DNA from: Chloropicon primus
Lineage: Eukaryota > Chlorophyta > Chloropicophyceae > Chloropicales > Chloropicaceae
DNA length: 64,000 bases
Assembly: GCA_023205875.1 (NCBI GenBank)
Contig: CP060754.1
Coordinates: 1,612,001 to 1,676,000 of the forward strand
Reading direction: 5' to 3'
Shown in pieces: positions 17,153 to 29,000 of the stretch (positions are counted from its first letter, which is position 1; every line of letters starts with the position of its first letter). Below the pieces are notes generated by a model that worked only from the letters and a program-made list of their open reading frames with translations, searched no databases and was not told the origin of the DNA. Position numbers and translations under genes: made by a program.

Positions 17153-19673
17153 ATGCGAGGAAAGGGGTGCGTTCCGACGACGACGACGGCGACGGGGAGG
17201 GCTTGCCCGAGGGCGGCCACGAGGGCGAGGGCGTGCGCGAAAGGCAAGGGTTCCCCCGCGGCGGCGGCTAAGGCTGCCGCGAGCTCGGGGGGACTGAGGG
17301 CTCAGGCGGCCGTGGTGCCAGGCTGCCGGGCCCAGCAGGTTGCTTGCAAGGTGGCCTACCACCTGGAGGCCCAGGGCGAATCCGACCCAGGCCAGGGGCT
17401 TCGGACCCTGTACGACAAAATCTTCGAGGACCACACCATCGACACGAGCGAGGACGGGACGGCTCTGCTCTTCGTGGACAGGCACTTGGTGCACGAGGTG
17501 ACCTCCCCCCAGGCCTTTGAGGGCCTGCGCAACGCGGGGAGGCCCGTGAGGAGGACGGACTGCACCTTGGCGACCGTGGACCACAACGTTCCGACCACGG
17601 ACCGGGCGACTTTCGACACCGTCGAGAACTTCATTCAGGAGACGGACTCGAGGACCCAAGTGATGGCGCTGGAGGAGAACGTGAAGGAGTTCGGGGTGAC
17701 TTACTTTGGGATGGAAGACACCAGGCAGGGCATCGTGCACGTGATCGGGCCGGAGCAAGGGTTCACCCTCCCCGGCGCGATCTGCGTGTGCGGCGACTCG
17801 CACACCGCGACCCACGGCGCCTTCGGAGCCCTCGCCTTCGGCATAGGAACGTCCGAGGTGGAGCACGTCATGGCGACCCAAACCCTGCTGCAGAAGAAGA
17901 GCATGAACATGAAGGTCCAGATCGACGGGAAGCTTCAGCCGGGCGTTGTGTCCAAGGACGTCGTCTTGCACGTCATCGGGGTCATCGGGACGGCCGGGGG
18001 GAACGGCTGCTGCATCGAGTTCTGCGGCTCCACCGTGAGGGACATGTCCATGGAGGCCAGGATGGCGATGAGCAACATGGCGATCGAGGGGGGCGCCCGC
18101 GCGGGCCTGGTCGCCCCGGACGAGACCACCTTCGAGTACCTCCAAGGCCGCCCCTTGTCCCCGGCGATGGGGCCTGATTGGGACAAGGCGGAGGCGTACT
18201 GGCGCACCCTGAGGACGGACGAGGGGGCCAAGTTCGACAAGGAGGTCTACATCAACGCGGAGGACATCGCGCCCACCTTGACCTGGGGGACCTCCCCTCA
18301 GGACACCACGAACATCATGGGGAAGACGCCTGACCCCGCGAAGCAGGAGGACCCGCAGCGAGCCGCCGGGATCGAGCGCGCCTTGAACTACATGGGCCTT
18401 GAGCCCGACACTCCCCTGGAGGGGATTCCCGTGGACAAGGTATTTATTGGTTCCTGCACGAACGCCCGCATCGAGGACGTGAGGCTTGCGGCCCTGGTGG
18501 CGAAGGGGAGGAAGGTCGCGGCCAACGTGTACGCGATGGTGGTCCCTGGAAGCGGCCTGGTCAAGCAGCAGGCCGAGGCCGAGGGCCTCGACCAGATTCT
18601 CAAGGAGGCTGGGTTCGACTGGAGGGAGCCCGGGTGCTCCATGTGCCTCGCGATGAACCCGGACAAGCTCCTGCCCGGGGAGAGGTGCGCGAGCACGAGC
18701 AACAGGAACTTCGAGGGGCGCCAAGGCGCGGGGGGGCGAACCCACTTGGTTTCCCCCGCGATGGCGGCCGCCGCTGCGGTCGCAGGTCACTTGACCGACG
18801 TCAGAAAGCTCCTGCCGGACTCCATGGACATGAGCGTTTTGGACAGCAAGGAGTTCCTGTTGCCCGTGGCCCCGGCCGAGAGGGCCGTCAAGGAAAAGGT
18901 CGCGGAGAGGGCTGGGGGGGGCGTGGGGATGCCCAAGTTCACCACCCTGAAAGGAATCGGGGCCAAGCTCGACATCCAGAACATCGACACGGACATGATC
19001 ATCCCGAAGCAGTTTCTGAAAACCATCAAGCGCTCGGGCCTCGGCGTGTCCGCCTTTTACGAGCTGCGGTACGACCCGGAGACCGGGGAGGAGAACCCAG
19101 ACTTCATTCTGAACAATGGAGCTTGGAGGGACTCGAAGATCATCGTGGCTGGGGACAACTTTGGTTGCGGCTCCTCGAGGGAGCACGCTCCTTGGGCCAT
19201 CAACGACTTTGGCGTCCGCTGCATCATCTCCACCTCCTTCTCTGACATCTTCTTCAACAACTGCTTCAAGAACGGAATGCTCCCGATCGTGCTGGAGAAT
19301 GACGTCGTAAGGGAGCTCATGGCGGACTGCGACTCGGGCGAGGACCTTGAGGTCGACCTCCCGAACCAAGTGATCCGCAGGCCCAACGGGCAGGAAGTTC
19401 CCTTCCCGGTAGACCCGTTCAGAAAGAACTGCCTGGTCAACGGCCTGGATGACATTGGCCTTACCCTGCAGAAGGAGGACAAGATCGCAGCCTTCGAACG
19501 AATCAGGGACGAGTACTACCCCTTCTTCAACGGTACGTCCGTTCGTCTCGCGCGACGTGTTTTTCTCACATCACTGACTCTCCTCTTCCTCTCTCTCTCT
19601 GCTTCCCCCAGGCATCGGGTACAGCCACTTGGAGACCTCGCACTTTGACAAGTCCCCTTATTCCCCCGTCTAG
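17153..19673 (+). CDS. LEU1: 3-isopropylmalate dehydratase, fused large (LeuC) and small (LeuD) subunits, plastid
   Basis: Exons 17153-19532 and 19612-19673 encode 813 aa. Residues 1-65 are an Ala/Arg/Gly-rich transit-like peptide. LeuC spans about 80-560, with the [4Fe-4S] cysteines Cys435 ([10 protein letters not shown]), Cys495 and Cys498 ([10 protein letters not shown]). A Val/Ala/Glu-rich linker leads to LeuD at about 595-813 ([19 protein letters not shown], then [13 protein letters not shown]). The enzyme isomerises 2- and 3-isopropylmalate in leucine synthesis. Bacteria and land plants use separate subunits, whereas fungi fuse them in this order. The 79-bp intron (GTACGT to CCCCAG) splits the GIG of FFNGIGYSH near the C-terminus. 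TAATAAA overlaps the stop. Confidence 0.95.
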
Positions 19674-19856
19674 TAATAAACCGATTAGCTTGTTCACCAT
19701 CCATCCATCGACCATCAACATCACTCCAGTCTTCGCCGTCCTTCATTTCGTCTCCTCTCTCCTCGAGGTTTTTTCGAGCCCGGAGCCCAGAGTCCAAAGG
19801 GGGCGACCGAGTGGAGTGCGTTCGAGGGAGACGGAGAGCAAGACGTACGAAGAACC

Positions 19857-21373
19857 ATGGACGACAAGAGGGAGTTGGAGGCTATGCTTGAGCAGCTGCA
19901 TATCAAGGAAAAGGCGGAGGCCATGCAAAAGAAACATACGTTTTGGGAAAGTCAACCCGTGAAGCAGTTCTCCGAGGAAGAAAATAGTGATGCCGTGGAG
20001 GAGGGGCCAGTTCAAGTGAACCAGGTAAGAGAAACGAGCCTCGATCGTGGAGCCCACGCGTCAGAGATTGGGGTGCCGTCCTTGCGAACCGTCCTTGCGA
20101 GCCGTCCTTCTCGCACCGCAACCTGCTCGATTTGGGCCAAGTCCTCGAACAGGCCCTCGAACAGATCTGGCTGCCCCGTGTTCGCCTTTGGGTCCTTCGC
20201 TTTGTCTTTCGCCAGCTGAACTGAACGAACCCGACGCGCTCCCCCATTTCGGCTCGACTCCCTCAGGATGCCAAGGACGTGAGGAAGGAGGGGTATGCTC
20301 TGCCCGGAGGGTACGAGTGGTGCGATTGCAACATATCCAGTGCAGAGGGAGCTCAGGAGGTATACACTTTGCTTTCGGAGAACTACGTCGAGGACGACGA
20401 CAACATGTTCCGTTTCAACTACTCCGCCCAGTTCTTGTCCTGGGCCTTGCAGCCACCGGGCTTCAAGTCCTTCTGGCACGTTGGGGTTCGTGTTATCAAG
20501 TCGAAAAAGCTTGTGGCGTTCATCAGCGCCATACCGGCGAAGATTAGGGTGGGGAAAAGCTCTCCAAAGGGCAAGGACGGAGTACCCATGGTTGAGATCA
20601 ACTTTTTGTGCGTCCACAAGAAGCTGCGAACCAAGAGGCTGGCCCCGGTCCTGATCAGAGAGATCACGAGGAGGGTCAACTTGTTCGACATCTGGCAAGC
20701 GACTTACACGGCGGGAGTGATCATCCCGACCCCTGTCGCGACTTGCAGGTACTTCCACAGGTCTCTCAACCCCAAAAAATTGATCGAGGTTGGGTTCTCA
20801 AAGCTGGGGAAGAGGATGACCCTGTCTAGGACAATCAAGCTGAACAAACTCCCACCAAATCCGTCCACTCCGGGCTTGAGAAGGATGACTAAGAGCGATG
20901 CGCCGCAGGTTCTGGAGCTCCTGAACACGTACCTGTCTCAGTTTGACTTGGCCTGCCTTTTCCAGGGCGTTGACGAGGTCGAGCACTGGTTCTTGCCGAG
21001 GGACAACGTCATCTACACCTACGTCGTGGAGAGTGAAAGTGGGAAGGGAAAGAAAAAGATCACAGACATCATGTCCTTTTACTCTTTACCGTCGACGATC
21101 ATCGGAAACGATCACCACAAGGAGTTGAACGCTGCCTTCTCCTACTACAACATCGCCAACACGGTGACCCTCAAGTCGCTCATGGAAGACGCCCTGATCT
21201 GCGCGAGGAACGAGAACTTTGACGTGTTCAACGCCCTAGACATCATGCAGAATGGCGAGTTCATGAAAGACCTGAAGTTTGGCATTGGCGACGGCCACCT
21301 GCAATACTATTTATACAACTGGAAGGTCAAAAAGGCGCTGTCCCCACAGCAGGTCGGGCTCGTCCTTCTTTGA
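19857..21373 (+). CDS. NMT1: Glycylpeptide N-tetradecanoyltransferase (N-myristoyltransferase)
   Basis: Exons 19857-20024 and 20267-21373 encode 424 aa, close to the usual length. A Lys/Glu-rich disordered N-terminus is split from the catalytic region by a 242-bp intron (GTAAGA to CCTCAG). The core has YEWCDCNI and EINFLCVHKKLRTKRLAPVL, the oxyanion/myristoyl-CoA site, and YFHRSLNPKKLIEVGFS. The protein ends in GLVLL; the free C-terminal carboxylate acts as the catalytic base in this family. It attaches myristate to N-terminal glycines in the cytosol. The copine/U-box protein at 49000 begins MGSGPS and is a candidate substrate. TGTAA is at 21392. Confidence 0.97.
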
Positions 21374-21742
21374 TTGTGGTCACAACAGTAGTGTAACGAT
21401 TCTCCCACCCCCAATAAACCAAATACTTGTAAATCCATTCTAACCCACCAGCACCGCCTTGCCTTCATCGTCCCTCGCTCGTTTCTATCTCTCTCTCTCT
21501 CTCCTATACACATACACGAAGAGACACTAGCAGGGCGGGGCTCTTCCGAGGCAGGAAGGGGCGATGCATCCATCCATTGCCCTCCCCCCCCTCCAAGACG
21601 TCCGTCTCTTCCTCCTCGCCTGCTTCACCTTTGAACTGTACGATTGCAGCTGTCATTTGTGAGGGCCAAACGAGCGCCAAGGCTAGTGGTAGGGGAGGGG
21701 GAGAGCGCCAAGCGAGCGGTGGAAAGGGTTCACGCACAAACA

Positions 21743-21781
<39 letters not shown>

Positions 21782-21839
21782 CACAGTTTGCTTCCGCTTG
21801 TGCTTCTTCCATTGTCTTTTCATTTTCCGAAAGCAAAAG
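21374..21839. promoter_or_regulatory. Intergenic region with (CA)n(GA)n repeat upstream of CCDC103
   Basis: 466 bp. It includes AATAAA and TGTAA elements of the NMT 3' end, a TC repeat (about 21487-21503) and a compound (CA)n(GA)n at about 21740-21781, ending 58 bp before the CCDC103 ATG and so probably in its 5' UTR or core promoter. No gene seen. Confidence 0.5.
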
Positions 21840-22753
21840 ATGGCGAGCGTGCCCAAGCTTTCCAAGGAGCTGGACAACGCGATAGAGGATGACAGGAGGT
21901 ACAAGCAGGTCGACTCCGCGAAGAAGAGGGCGGTGGCTCAGCGAGTGGACTACGACACGTTCAAGAATTTGGTCTCCGTGGCGCACCTGAAGCCTCTCCA
22001 AGCGCCGGATGAGATCGTGCGGGTGAAGGGCGCGCCTGCCTGGAGGTTCAACTCGTCGGGGGTGACGGAGGGGAAGGGAAAAGGCGAGCGGCCGATCCCA
22101 CAGGAGGAGGGGAGCTTCATCCCCGCCGAGCAGCCCAACACGAGTGCCTCCTTCGAGAGGACATGGAAGAAGAGCTGCAGAACGAGCGAGGAGAGGTACG
22201 CTTACATCAAGTTCTGTGCCCTGGACACTTTGGCACAGATTTTCAAGGTGAGGACTCGGGACAAGGAGGGCAAACCAAAAGCCTCGAGGCGGGCTGAGCA
22301 CTGACTGAACCTTGTCTCCTCGCTTTCTTCCTGCGTCGACCGATGCCGCCCCGCCATCAATTCCTTGCCACCCCATTCTTGGTTCGGCCAGGTCGAGCTC
22401 AACAGCGCGCTGCTGTCGAGTATTCTCGAGGTGATGCACGAACAGTTTCTAGTCAAAGATTCGCGGGAGAAGGCCGACCAGGTTTGCGATATTCTCGTCT
22501 GCCTGGCCAAGTCGGGTCGCTTTAGTCTGACGGTAAGTTTGCTTTCATCGAAAGAGTGACGAGGAGCGGAGCACGAACGAAGCTTGCTGACCACGAAGAG
22601 TGATGCGCCACAATACGGCGGACGCAGATAAGGTTGTTGGGAAAGAAGCACAAGCAGTGCCTGACGGAGATCATGGACCAGCTGAAGCAGGCCTGTGAGA
22701 AGGGGGAGGATGCCCGACTAGAAGAAATCTGCAAAGCCTATGGCCTCGAATGA
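21840..22753 (+). CDS. CCDC103: CCDC103-like dynein axonemal assembly factor
   Basis: Exons 21840-22247, 22392-22532 and 22628-22753 encode 224 aa, near vertebrate CCDC103 (242 aa). The N-terminal helix matches closely: ELDNAIEDDRRYKQVDSAKK followed by RAVAQRVDYDTFKNLVSVAH and LKPL. The second half is an RPAP3-C domain, running FERTWKK...RYAYIKF through LAKSGRFSLT to KKHKQCLTEIMDQL. CCDC103 oligomerises on doublet microtubules and anchors outer dynein arms. Its presence implies that the alga builds motile cilia at some life stage. Introns are 144 and 95 bp, GT-AG, all falling between codons. Splice sites were set by protein continuity. Confidence 0.93.
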
Positions 22754-22884
22754 CCTCGCTCTAAACACTACTTCGCTCTAAGCACCACCGATAAACGCAA
22801 GGACACTGGGAGCTGTGGTGAACCCATCCATCCATCCATTCAATAAAAAAAGAAGAGCATTCGAACTTGTCCTGAAGATGGTTG

Positions 22885-22965
22885 CCAAGGCACCCCTCCC
22901 TCCTCTCCCCTCCCCTCCCCTCTCCTCTCCTCTCCCTCCATCACCATCACCATCATCCGCGGGGT
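22885..22965. repeat. TCCCC/TCTCC and CATCAC simple repeats
   Basis: A pyrimidine-rich (CTCCC/CTCTC)n tract at about 22893-22937, followed by a CATCACCATCAC run, in the 281-bp space before the CPBP protease gene. Confidence 0.8.
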
Positions 22966-23034
22966 GTCTGCACCTCCTCTAGTTGTCAGTTGCTCCTGGT
23001 CAATCAAGGCCATGAGCCTCGCCTTAGTTTGACA

Positions 23035-24090
23035 ATGGATGCCGTGGGTGCGAAGCCCGGGCGCGGAGGTCCGCCATGGCGGGCGCTGCGACGGCGACGG
23101 AGGGGTCCTCGCGAAGGCCTCGTGGAGTCTCGGCGACGGGACGGGCCACGACGAAGCTTCGCGCCCTCCGCCTCGGGGAGGAAGCCAGCGGCGCGGAGGA
23201 CACGGTTGCATCGGCAACGCACGGCCGTTGCATCGGCCAGGGGCGACGTGGACGCGACGGGGAGGGGCGTGAGCGCTGCCAGGGGGGGGCAGGACTCCGT
23301 GTACGAGCGCGTCGTCGGCCAGGGGAAGGCGGAGCGGGAGACGCCGTGGGACGTGAAGGTGATCGTCCAAGTGATAACGTTTTGGCTCGTGGGGTTCTGC
23401 CTCGTGGGAGGCGTGTGCATTCCCCTCGTGACGCAGTGGTTCGGCTTCCAGGACCAGGCGAGCCTAGGGCTCCCGCCGGAGCAGTGGAAACAGGCCTTCT
23501 TCACGGTGACTGTTGACATTATGGAAATGTGCGTGGGCTTGGGAGTGCTCAAGGCCTGCATTGGGAGTTACAGGCCCCTGGAGAAGGGCTTCTTCCCCTT
23601 CAGGCTGAGGGGGAGGTGGCCGTTAGCCGTTCTTCTCGGGTGCGCGATGTTCCCATTCGTTCAGTACGTGGCGAACTTGAGCGAGGGGGTTCGGCTTTCG
23701 AGCTCGCCCTTGACCACGCAGTCGCCCCTGGAATGGCTTCCAAAGGAAATCATGCAGCTGGCGCCCATCGAGCTCGTGGCCCAGTCGGTGTACATCTTCT
23801 GGACGACCTGCATGTCGCCCATATGGGAGGAGATCCTCTTCAGGGGGTTCCTGGTCCCGTCGTTTGCGCGCTACCTGCCCAACGTGGTCTCCATAGCTCT
23901 GAGCGCGACCATCTTTGCGCTCTTGCACTTTAGTGCCAACAGGATCCTGCCCCTGACCCTCCTCGGCATCCTCCTTGGCTTTGTCTTCACGCGCACGAAC
24001 AACCTCATGGCGCCCATTGCCCTCCATAGCCTGTGGAACGTCTTCGCCTTTGTCAGCGCTTTCACTTTTCCTGTCGTGTCGATGTTGTAA
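23035..24090 (+). CDS. CPBP-family intramembrane metalloprotease (CAAX/Abi type), plastid-like
   Basis: 351 aa. Residues 1-85 are strongly basic (Arg/Gly/Ala) and fit a transit peptide. About six hydrophobic segments follow. The three conserved CPBP motifs are present: EEILFRGFL (motif 1, Glu-Glu and Arg), FALLHFSAN (motif 2, His) and IALHSLWN (motif 3, His/Asn). Members are Rce1-like membrane glutamic or metalloproteases; several plant paralogues sit in thylakoid or envelope membranes and remain functionally undefined. The ATG at 23035 is the first in frame after a non-ATG opening. It overlaps no neighbour and is convergent with NudC. Confidence 0.88.
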   Translation: MDAVGAKPGRGGPPWRALRRRRRGPREGLVESRRRDGPRRSFAPSASGRKPAARRTRLHRQRTAVASARGDVDATGRGVSAARGGQDSVYERVVGQGKAERETPWDVKVIVQVITFWLVGFCLVGGVCIPLVTQWFGFQDQASLGLPPEQWKQAFFTVTVDIMEMCVGLGVLKACIGSYRPLEKGFFPFRLRGRWPLAVLLGCAMFPFVQYVANLSEGVRLSSSPLTTQSPLEWLPKEIMQLAPIELVAQSVYIFWTTCMSPIWEEILFRGFLVPSFARYLPNVVSIALSATIFALLHFSANRILPLTLLGILLGFVFTRTNNLMAPIALHSLWNVFAFVSAFTFPVVSML

Positions 24091-24206
24091 CTTTATGGAC
24101 GGTCTGAATACTTATAACATATACTCGTTTGTATATCAAATAGCCCACCAAAACCTCGGGGTGGCCCTCGCCGGGATAATTAAGTGTTCCACCGCCTCTC
24201 TGTGCT

Positions 24207-25330
24207 CTACATGAACTTGGCCTTGGAAAAGTCCATCTCCGGGTGGGCGTCCATGAATTTCTTCATCATGTCTTCCTTCTGCTGCTCCTCGCTGGTTGGC
24301 TGCCCCATCGCCTTTTGGCGCTGGTCAAACATCATCTTCTCCACCGTCTGCCTCGTCTCTGCATCCAAGTCGCTCAGATTGCTGTTTTCTGGCTCAACCT
24401 TCTTCGTGTTGATGGCTTCGTGCTTGTTGCACACCTTGTCCCACCAGCACATCGTGTCTACTTTCTGAAGGTGCAGCTCGAGCTCCTTTCCGTCGTCTTG
24501 GTGTGCAAGCGAGGGGAAACGAGCCAAGGCGAAAAGGAGTCGTCAGTCGCGCCACACGTTCTGAGGAACGCGTGGAGTGTGCGGGGGGAGGGGGGGTGGA
24601 CTGGGACGACAGGACTTACTTATGTTCCAGAAGCTGTCCTCCACCGCTATCTCCTTGTAAAGGTCGTCGTCGATGATGAAGCTCGAGTCGGAGCTGTTCG
24701 GCGACTTGAGGCCGACTTTCAGGTGAGTCTTTCGGATGTCCACGTTGCAGTCTCGGGCCTTGGTCCCAGCAGGAACGGGAATCGTGTAAGTCACATCTTG
24801 CAGGGTTTGAACCCAGGACTGGCCGTTCTCGAAAGTGAAGCCGTTGCCGCTGTTTGGCACCAACCCCGTGCCCTCGTCGGCCTCCTCCTCGGGAAGGTCG
24901 GTGACCTTCTCCTCTCCGGCCTTCCCATCACCCGACTTAGCCAATTCTGACACGGCCTTCTTCTCGGCCTCCTCGGCCTCCGCCTTGAGCTTCTGGTCGA
25001 GGGACTCGTCAGCCAGCCCAGGGTTGCTGATCTCCTCGATGGCCTCCTCGTCCTTCTTCTTCTTGCCTGCACCGACCTCCTTCTTCTGCTGGGCACCGCC
25101 GAAGAACCCCTTCCTTACCCCGCCGCCCTCCCTCGCCTTCCTCCTGTTCACCTTGATCAACTCCCAAAGGCGCTTCTCCACGCCCTCCACAAGGAACCTG
25201 AGGCACCACCAAGGCGAACCAGAGCGGAACACCCGCGCGCGTGCAAGTGCAAGGCCAGCGGAAGAGCCACCACCGCGTCAGTCAGAGAGCCGCCGAGGGG
25301 ACACCGAGAGACCGAGACATACAGATCGAC

Positions 25331-25371
<41 letters not shown>

Positions 25372-25584
25372 AAGCCAGATCACACGCAACTGGCAACCAG
25401 ATCCAAAGGTAAGGCCTCTCTCGCCTTTCCTTGTGTCCCCCCTCGAGATCAAACGCAGTACTTACATGTCCGTCGTTTTGTTGAGCTGATCGAGCACATT
25501 GGCAACCACTTTCACCGGGTCTCCTCCCCCCACCTCCCCGTCCGCAAGCCATGACGCTACCTGGTCCGAGAACTCCGAAGACAT
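24207..25584 (-). CDS. NUDC: NudC nuclear distribution protein (dynein/LIS1 cochaperone)
   Basis: Minus-strand exons 25584-25466, 25197-24620 and 24496-24207 encode 328 aa (animal NudC about 331). The N-terminal helix ([12 protein letters not shown]) and a charged Lys/Glu middle lead to the CS domain (about 195-290; [20 protein letters not shown], then [18 protein letters not shown]). The family tail ends in [20 protein letters not shown]. NudC stabilises LIS1 with Hsp90 and so supports dynein function. The introns (268 and 123 bp) have GTAAGT donors. The first holds a long GA run (TC on the sense strand) that serves as a pyrimidine tract. Joins restore KTTDMFLVEG and FWNINDG. Confidence 0.94.
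25332..25366. repeat. (GA)n microsatellite in NudC intron 1
   Basis: About 17 GA units on the plus strand, reading (TC)n in the sense of NudC intron 1, between the donor at 25465 and the acceptor at 25198. Confidence 0.9.
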
Positions 25585-26036
25585 GTTGGCGACGTGAATT
25601 CCTTCCTTTCTGGTTTCGCAACAACACAACACCGCAAGTCCCGAGCACGACGAGTGAACGTCTGGATAATAGAACCAAGCCAAGGTCGAAGCCTCCCCTT
25701 GCCTTGCCTTGCCTTGGGTGTCGTCGTCGTGTGGATTGGATCCAGATCCTCTCCCTCTTCCTCTCTCTCTCCCTTTCCTTCTCGCCTTTTGAGGCGCGGA
25801 AGCTCTTTCACTGACGACGATCAGATCGGCGGCGATCGATCGTGGAGGTTGTGGAGGTGGGGGTTGTGTTTTGGAACAGGAGGACGAGGACGAGGACGTG
25901 GTTGTGGAGTGAAGCATTTTGTGAAACTACGTCTCCAAGGCTTTCGAGTGATACCTCGCACGAGCGTTTCGACGCCGGGAGTGACCGGGACGAGAGCGGC
26001 GTTGGAGTGCAGAGTTTGGTGGCCGGAGTGTGTGGC
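25585..26036. promoter_or_regulatory. Divergent promoter region, NudC / RPC2
   Basis: 452 bp between two start codons. It has a short CCTTG repeat (25693-25716), a CTC-rich tract (25748-25785) and a GAGGACGAGGACGAGGACG run near 25880. RPC2's frame is open across much of it but without an ATG or conserved sequence. Confidence 0.5.
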
Positions 26037-29000
26037 ATGGTGGAGAAGAGGGTGAAGTTTGAGGAGGGGGAGGAGAGGGGGAAGGGGAAGGGGAAGGGGA
26101 AGGAATTTGGGAACGGGAAGAAGGCTTCCGCGTCGCGAGGCAAAATGATGGGACCGCACGACGACGAGGCGATGGAGTGCCTCACCAGGGACCCCTCGAA
26201 GCTCAGCATGCCGATAAGACACTTGCAGGACAAGTACGAGCTGCTTCCCGCGTTCTTGCGAGTCAGGGGGCTGGTGAGGCAGCACATAGATTCGTTCAAC
26301 TACTTCATCGAGCACGAGATAAGGAAGATCGTCAAGGCGAAGGCGAACGAGAGGGTGACTTGCGATGCGGACCCGAATTTTTTCCTCCGGTACTTGGATA
26401 TTTATGTGGGCGAGCCTGTGGTGACGGAGGACTACGTGGCGTCGGAGATCACGCCGCACGAGTGCAGGCTGAGGGACATGACGTACGCCGCGCCGATCTC
26501 CGTCGACATCGAGTACACGAGGGGTGTCGATAAGAATGGCAAGCCAGTCATAGTGACCAAGAGGGAGCCTCTGCAGCCCGTGTTTGCGGACGAGGGGGAC
26601 CCCATGGACGTGGACGACGGCGGGAGCGGGGGGAGGTCGACACAGGGCCGGGGGAGGCAGAGGAAAAAGGGAGCGATAAACATCGGGCGCTTGCCGCTTA
26701 TGCTTGGCTGCTGCCGGTGCGTCCTGCGAGACAAGACGGAGGAGGAGCTCTCGCAGCTCCAGGAGTGCCCCCTGGACCCCGGTGGATACTTCGTGGTCAA
26801 GGGAGTCGAGAAGGTCATCCTCATCCAGGAGCAGCTGAGCAAGAACAGGGTGATCATCGACATCGATTCGCACGGCCTGCCGTGCGCAAGCGTCGCGAGT
26901 GCCACGCACGAGAGGAAGTCGAAGACCCACCTCATCGTCAAGTCGGACGGGCGAATCATGCTGAAGCACAACTCCTTCTCGGAAGACATCCCGCTGTGCA
27001 TCATCTTCAAGGCGATGGGTATAGAGAGCGAGCAGGAGATGCTGCAGCTGATCTGCACCTCGAAGGACCATATGAACTTGATGGTCCCGTCCATCAGGGA
27101 GTGCATGGAGCTCGAGATCCACGCCCAAGACCAGGCCCTGGAGTACTGCGCCAGCAAGTTCAAGTCGAGCCGACACAGCTACACAAACTACAACGCCAAG
27201 GGCGGGGGGCGGGGGCGGGGCCAGAAGAGCGACAGCTCGCACCAGAACAACGCTGATTCTGAGGGCCCCGGTGGGAACAACCAAGCCCCCCCGAACCCGT
27301 ACCAGCACCCGTTCGCGATGAGGACCAAGGTGGACGAGGCGAGGGACGTTCTCGCGGGCGTGATATTGTCGCACGTGGCAGCGCCCAAGTACAACTTTAG
27401 GGAGAAAGTGTTCTATCTGTCGACGATGACCCGGAGACTTTTGGAGGCCTTGATCGACCCAAACAACGTGGATGACAAGGATTACTACGGCAACAAGAGG
27501 CTTGAGCTGGCGGGCCAGCTCCTTGCCTTGCTCTTCGAGGACCTGTTCAAGAGGCTGAACTCGGACTTGAAGAGGCAGGCTGACTCCACCCTGAGTAAAG
27601 CCAACAGGGCGGCGCAGTTCGACATCGCAAAGTTCTTCCGCCCGGACACCATCACCAATGGACTCGAGCACGCCATAGCCTCGGGCAATTGGACGGTCAA
27701 GAGATTCAGAATGGAGCGGAAGGGAGTGACGCAGGTCCTGAGCCGCCTCTCCTACGTCGCCACCCTCGGAATGATGACGAGGATCACCTCCCAGTTCGAG
27801 AAGACGAGAAAGATCTCTGGGCCCAGGGCCCTCCAACCCAGTCAGTGGGGGATGCTCTGCCCTTGCGACACCCCAGAAGGAGAGTCGTGTGGGCTGGTAA
27901 AAAACTTGGCGATCATGACTCACGTGACCACGGATGACGAGGATCCAGACTCCCTCAGAAAGCTTGTGTACTCCTTGGGTTGCGAGAGCATTCACTTGGT
28001 GACAAGCGCGTTCGAGCACAAGGGGCAGCGAAGGAGCCTGGTGTACCTCAACGGCAGCATCATTGGCGTCCACAGACGGCCAGAGGCGCTGGCCAGGAGC
28101 TTGAGGCAGCTGAGAAGGAAGGCCATGGGGGTGGGGATTTATGTCTCAGTGCATTGCGACGACTCTGCTGTGAACATTGCGAGTGACGGAGGAAGGGTTT
28201 GCAGACCCCTCATCATATGCGACGAGGGCGTGGCAAGAGTGACCGCCGAGCACACCAAAATGCTCGTGGAGAACAAGATGGATTTCGAGGACCTCCTGAA
28301 GATGGGACTGGTGGAGTACCTGGACGTGAACGAGGAGAACGACTGCCTCATCGCTCTGCGCGAGGAGAATCTGGAGGAGACCACCACCCACTTGGAGATT
28401 GAGCCGTTCACGATTCTTGGAGTCTGCGCTGGCCTGATCCCTTACCCTCACCACAACCAATCTCCGAGGAACACCTACCAGTGCGCTATGGGAAAGCAGG
28501 CCATGGGAAGCATGGCGTACAACCAGCACAAACGCATGGATACCCTCTTGTACCTCCTTGTGTACCCACAAAAGCCTCTGGTGAAGACAAAGATCCTGGA
28601 CCTGATCAAGTTTGATCAGCTCGGGGCGGGTCAGAATGCCACCGTCGCCGTCATGTCCTACAGTGGTTACGACATAGAGGATGCCATCGTGATGAACAAG
28701 GCGAGCTTGGACCGCGGCTTCGGAAGGTGCGTGGTTTTGCGAAAGTACGGCACGACCATCAAAAAGTACACGAACAGGACCAGCGACAGGATAGTGCCGG
28801 TGAACCGCCCGCTGGACGTCCCTGCAAATGACCCAAAGTTCGCCAAGCTGAAGAAGAACTTGATTAGGTCGCACAAGCTCCTCGATGACGATGGCATTGC
28901 TGCCCCTGGCTCGAAAATCATGGATGGCGAGATGTACATTAACAAGCAAACGCCAATACAGGTCCGAGACCCAGTGCCGGACCACATGCACAACCAGGAT

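Noticed and set aside
17099-19369. 756-codon minus-strand ORF antisense to LeuC-LeuD
   Set aside because: A GC-rich, codon-biased gene leaves long open antisense frames. The product is His/Arg/Val-rich with no recognisable domain, and the sense frame is a certain enzyme.
25821-28073. 750-codon minus-strand ORF antisense to RPC2
   Set aside because: Same cause. It has no ATG-anchored conserved content and overlaps a well-supported gene.
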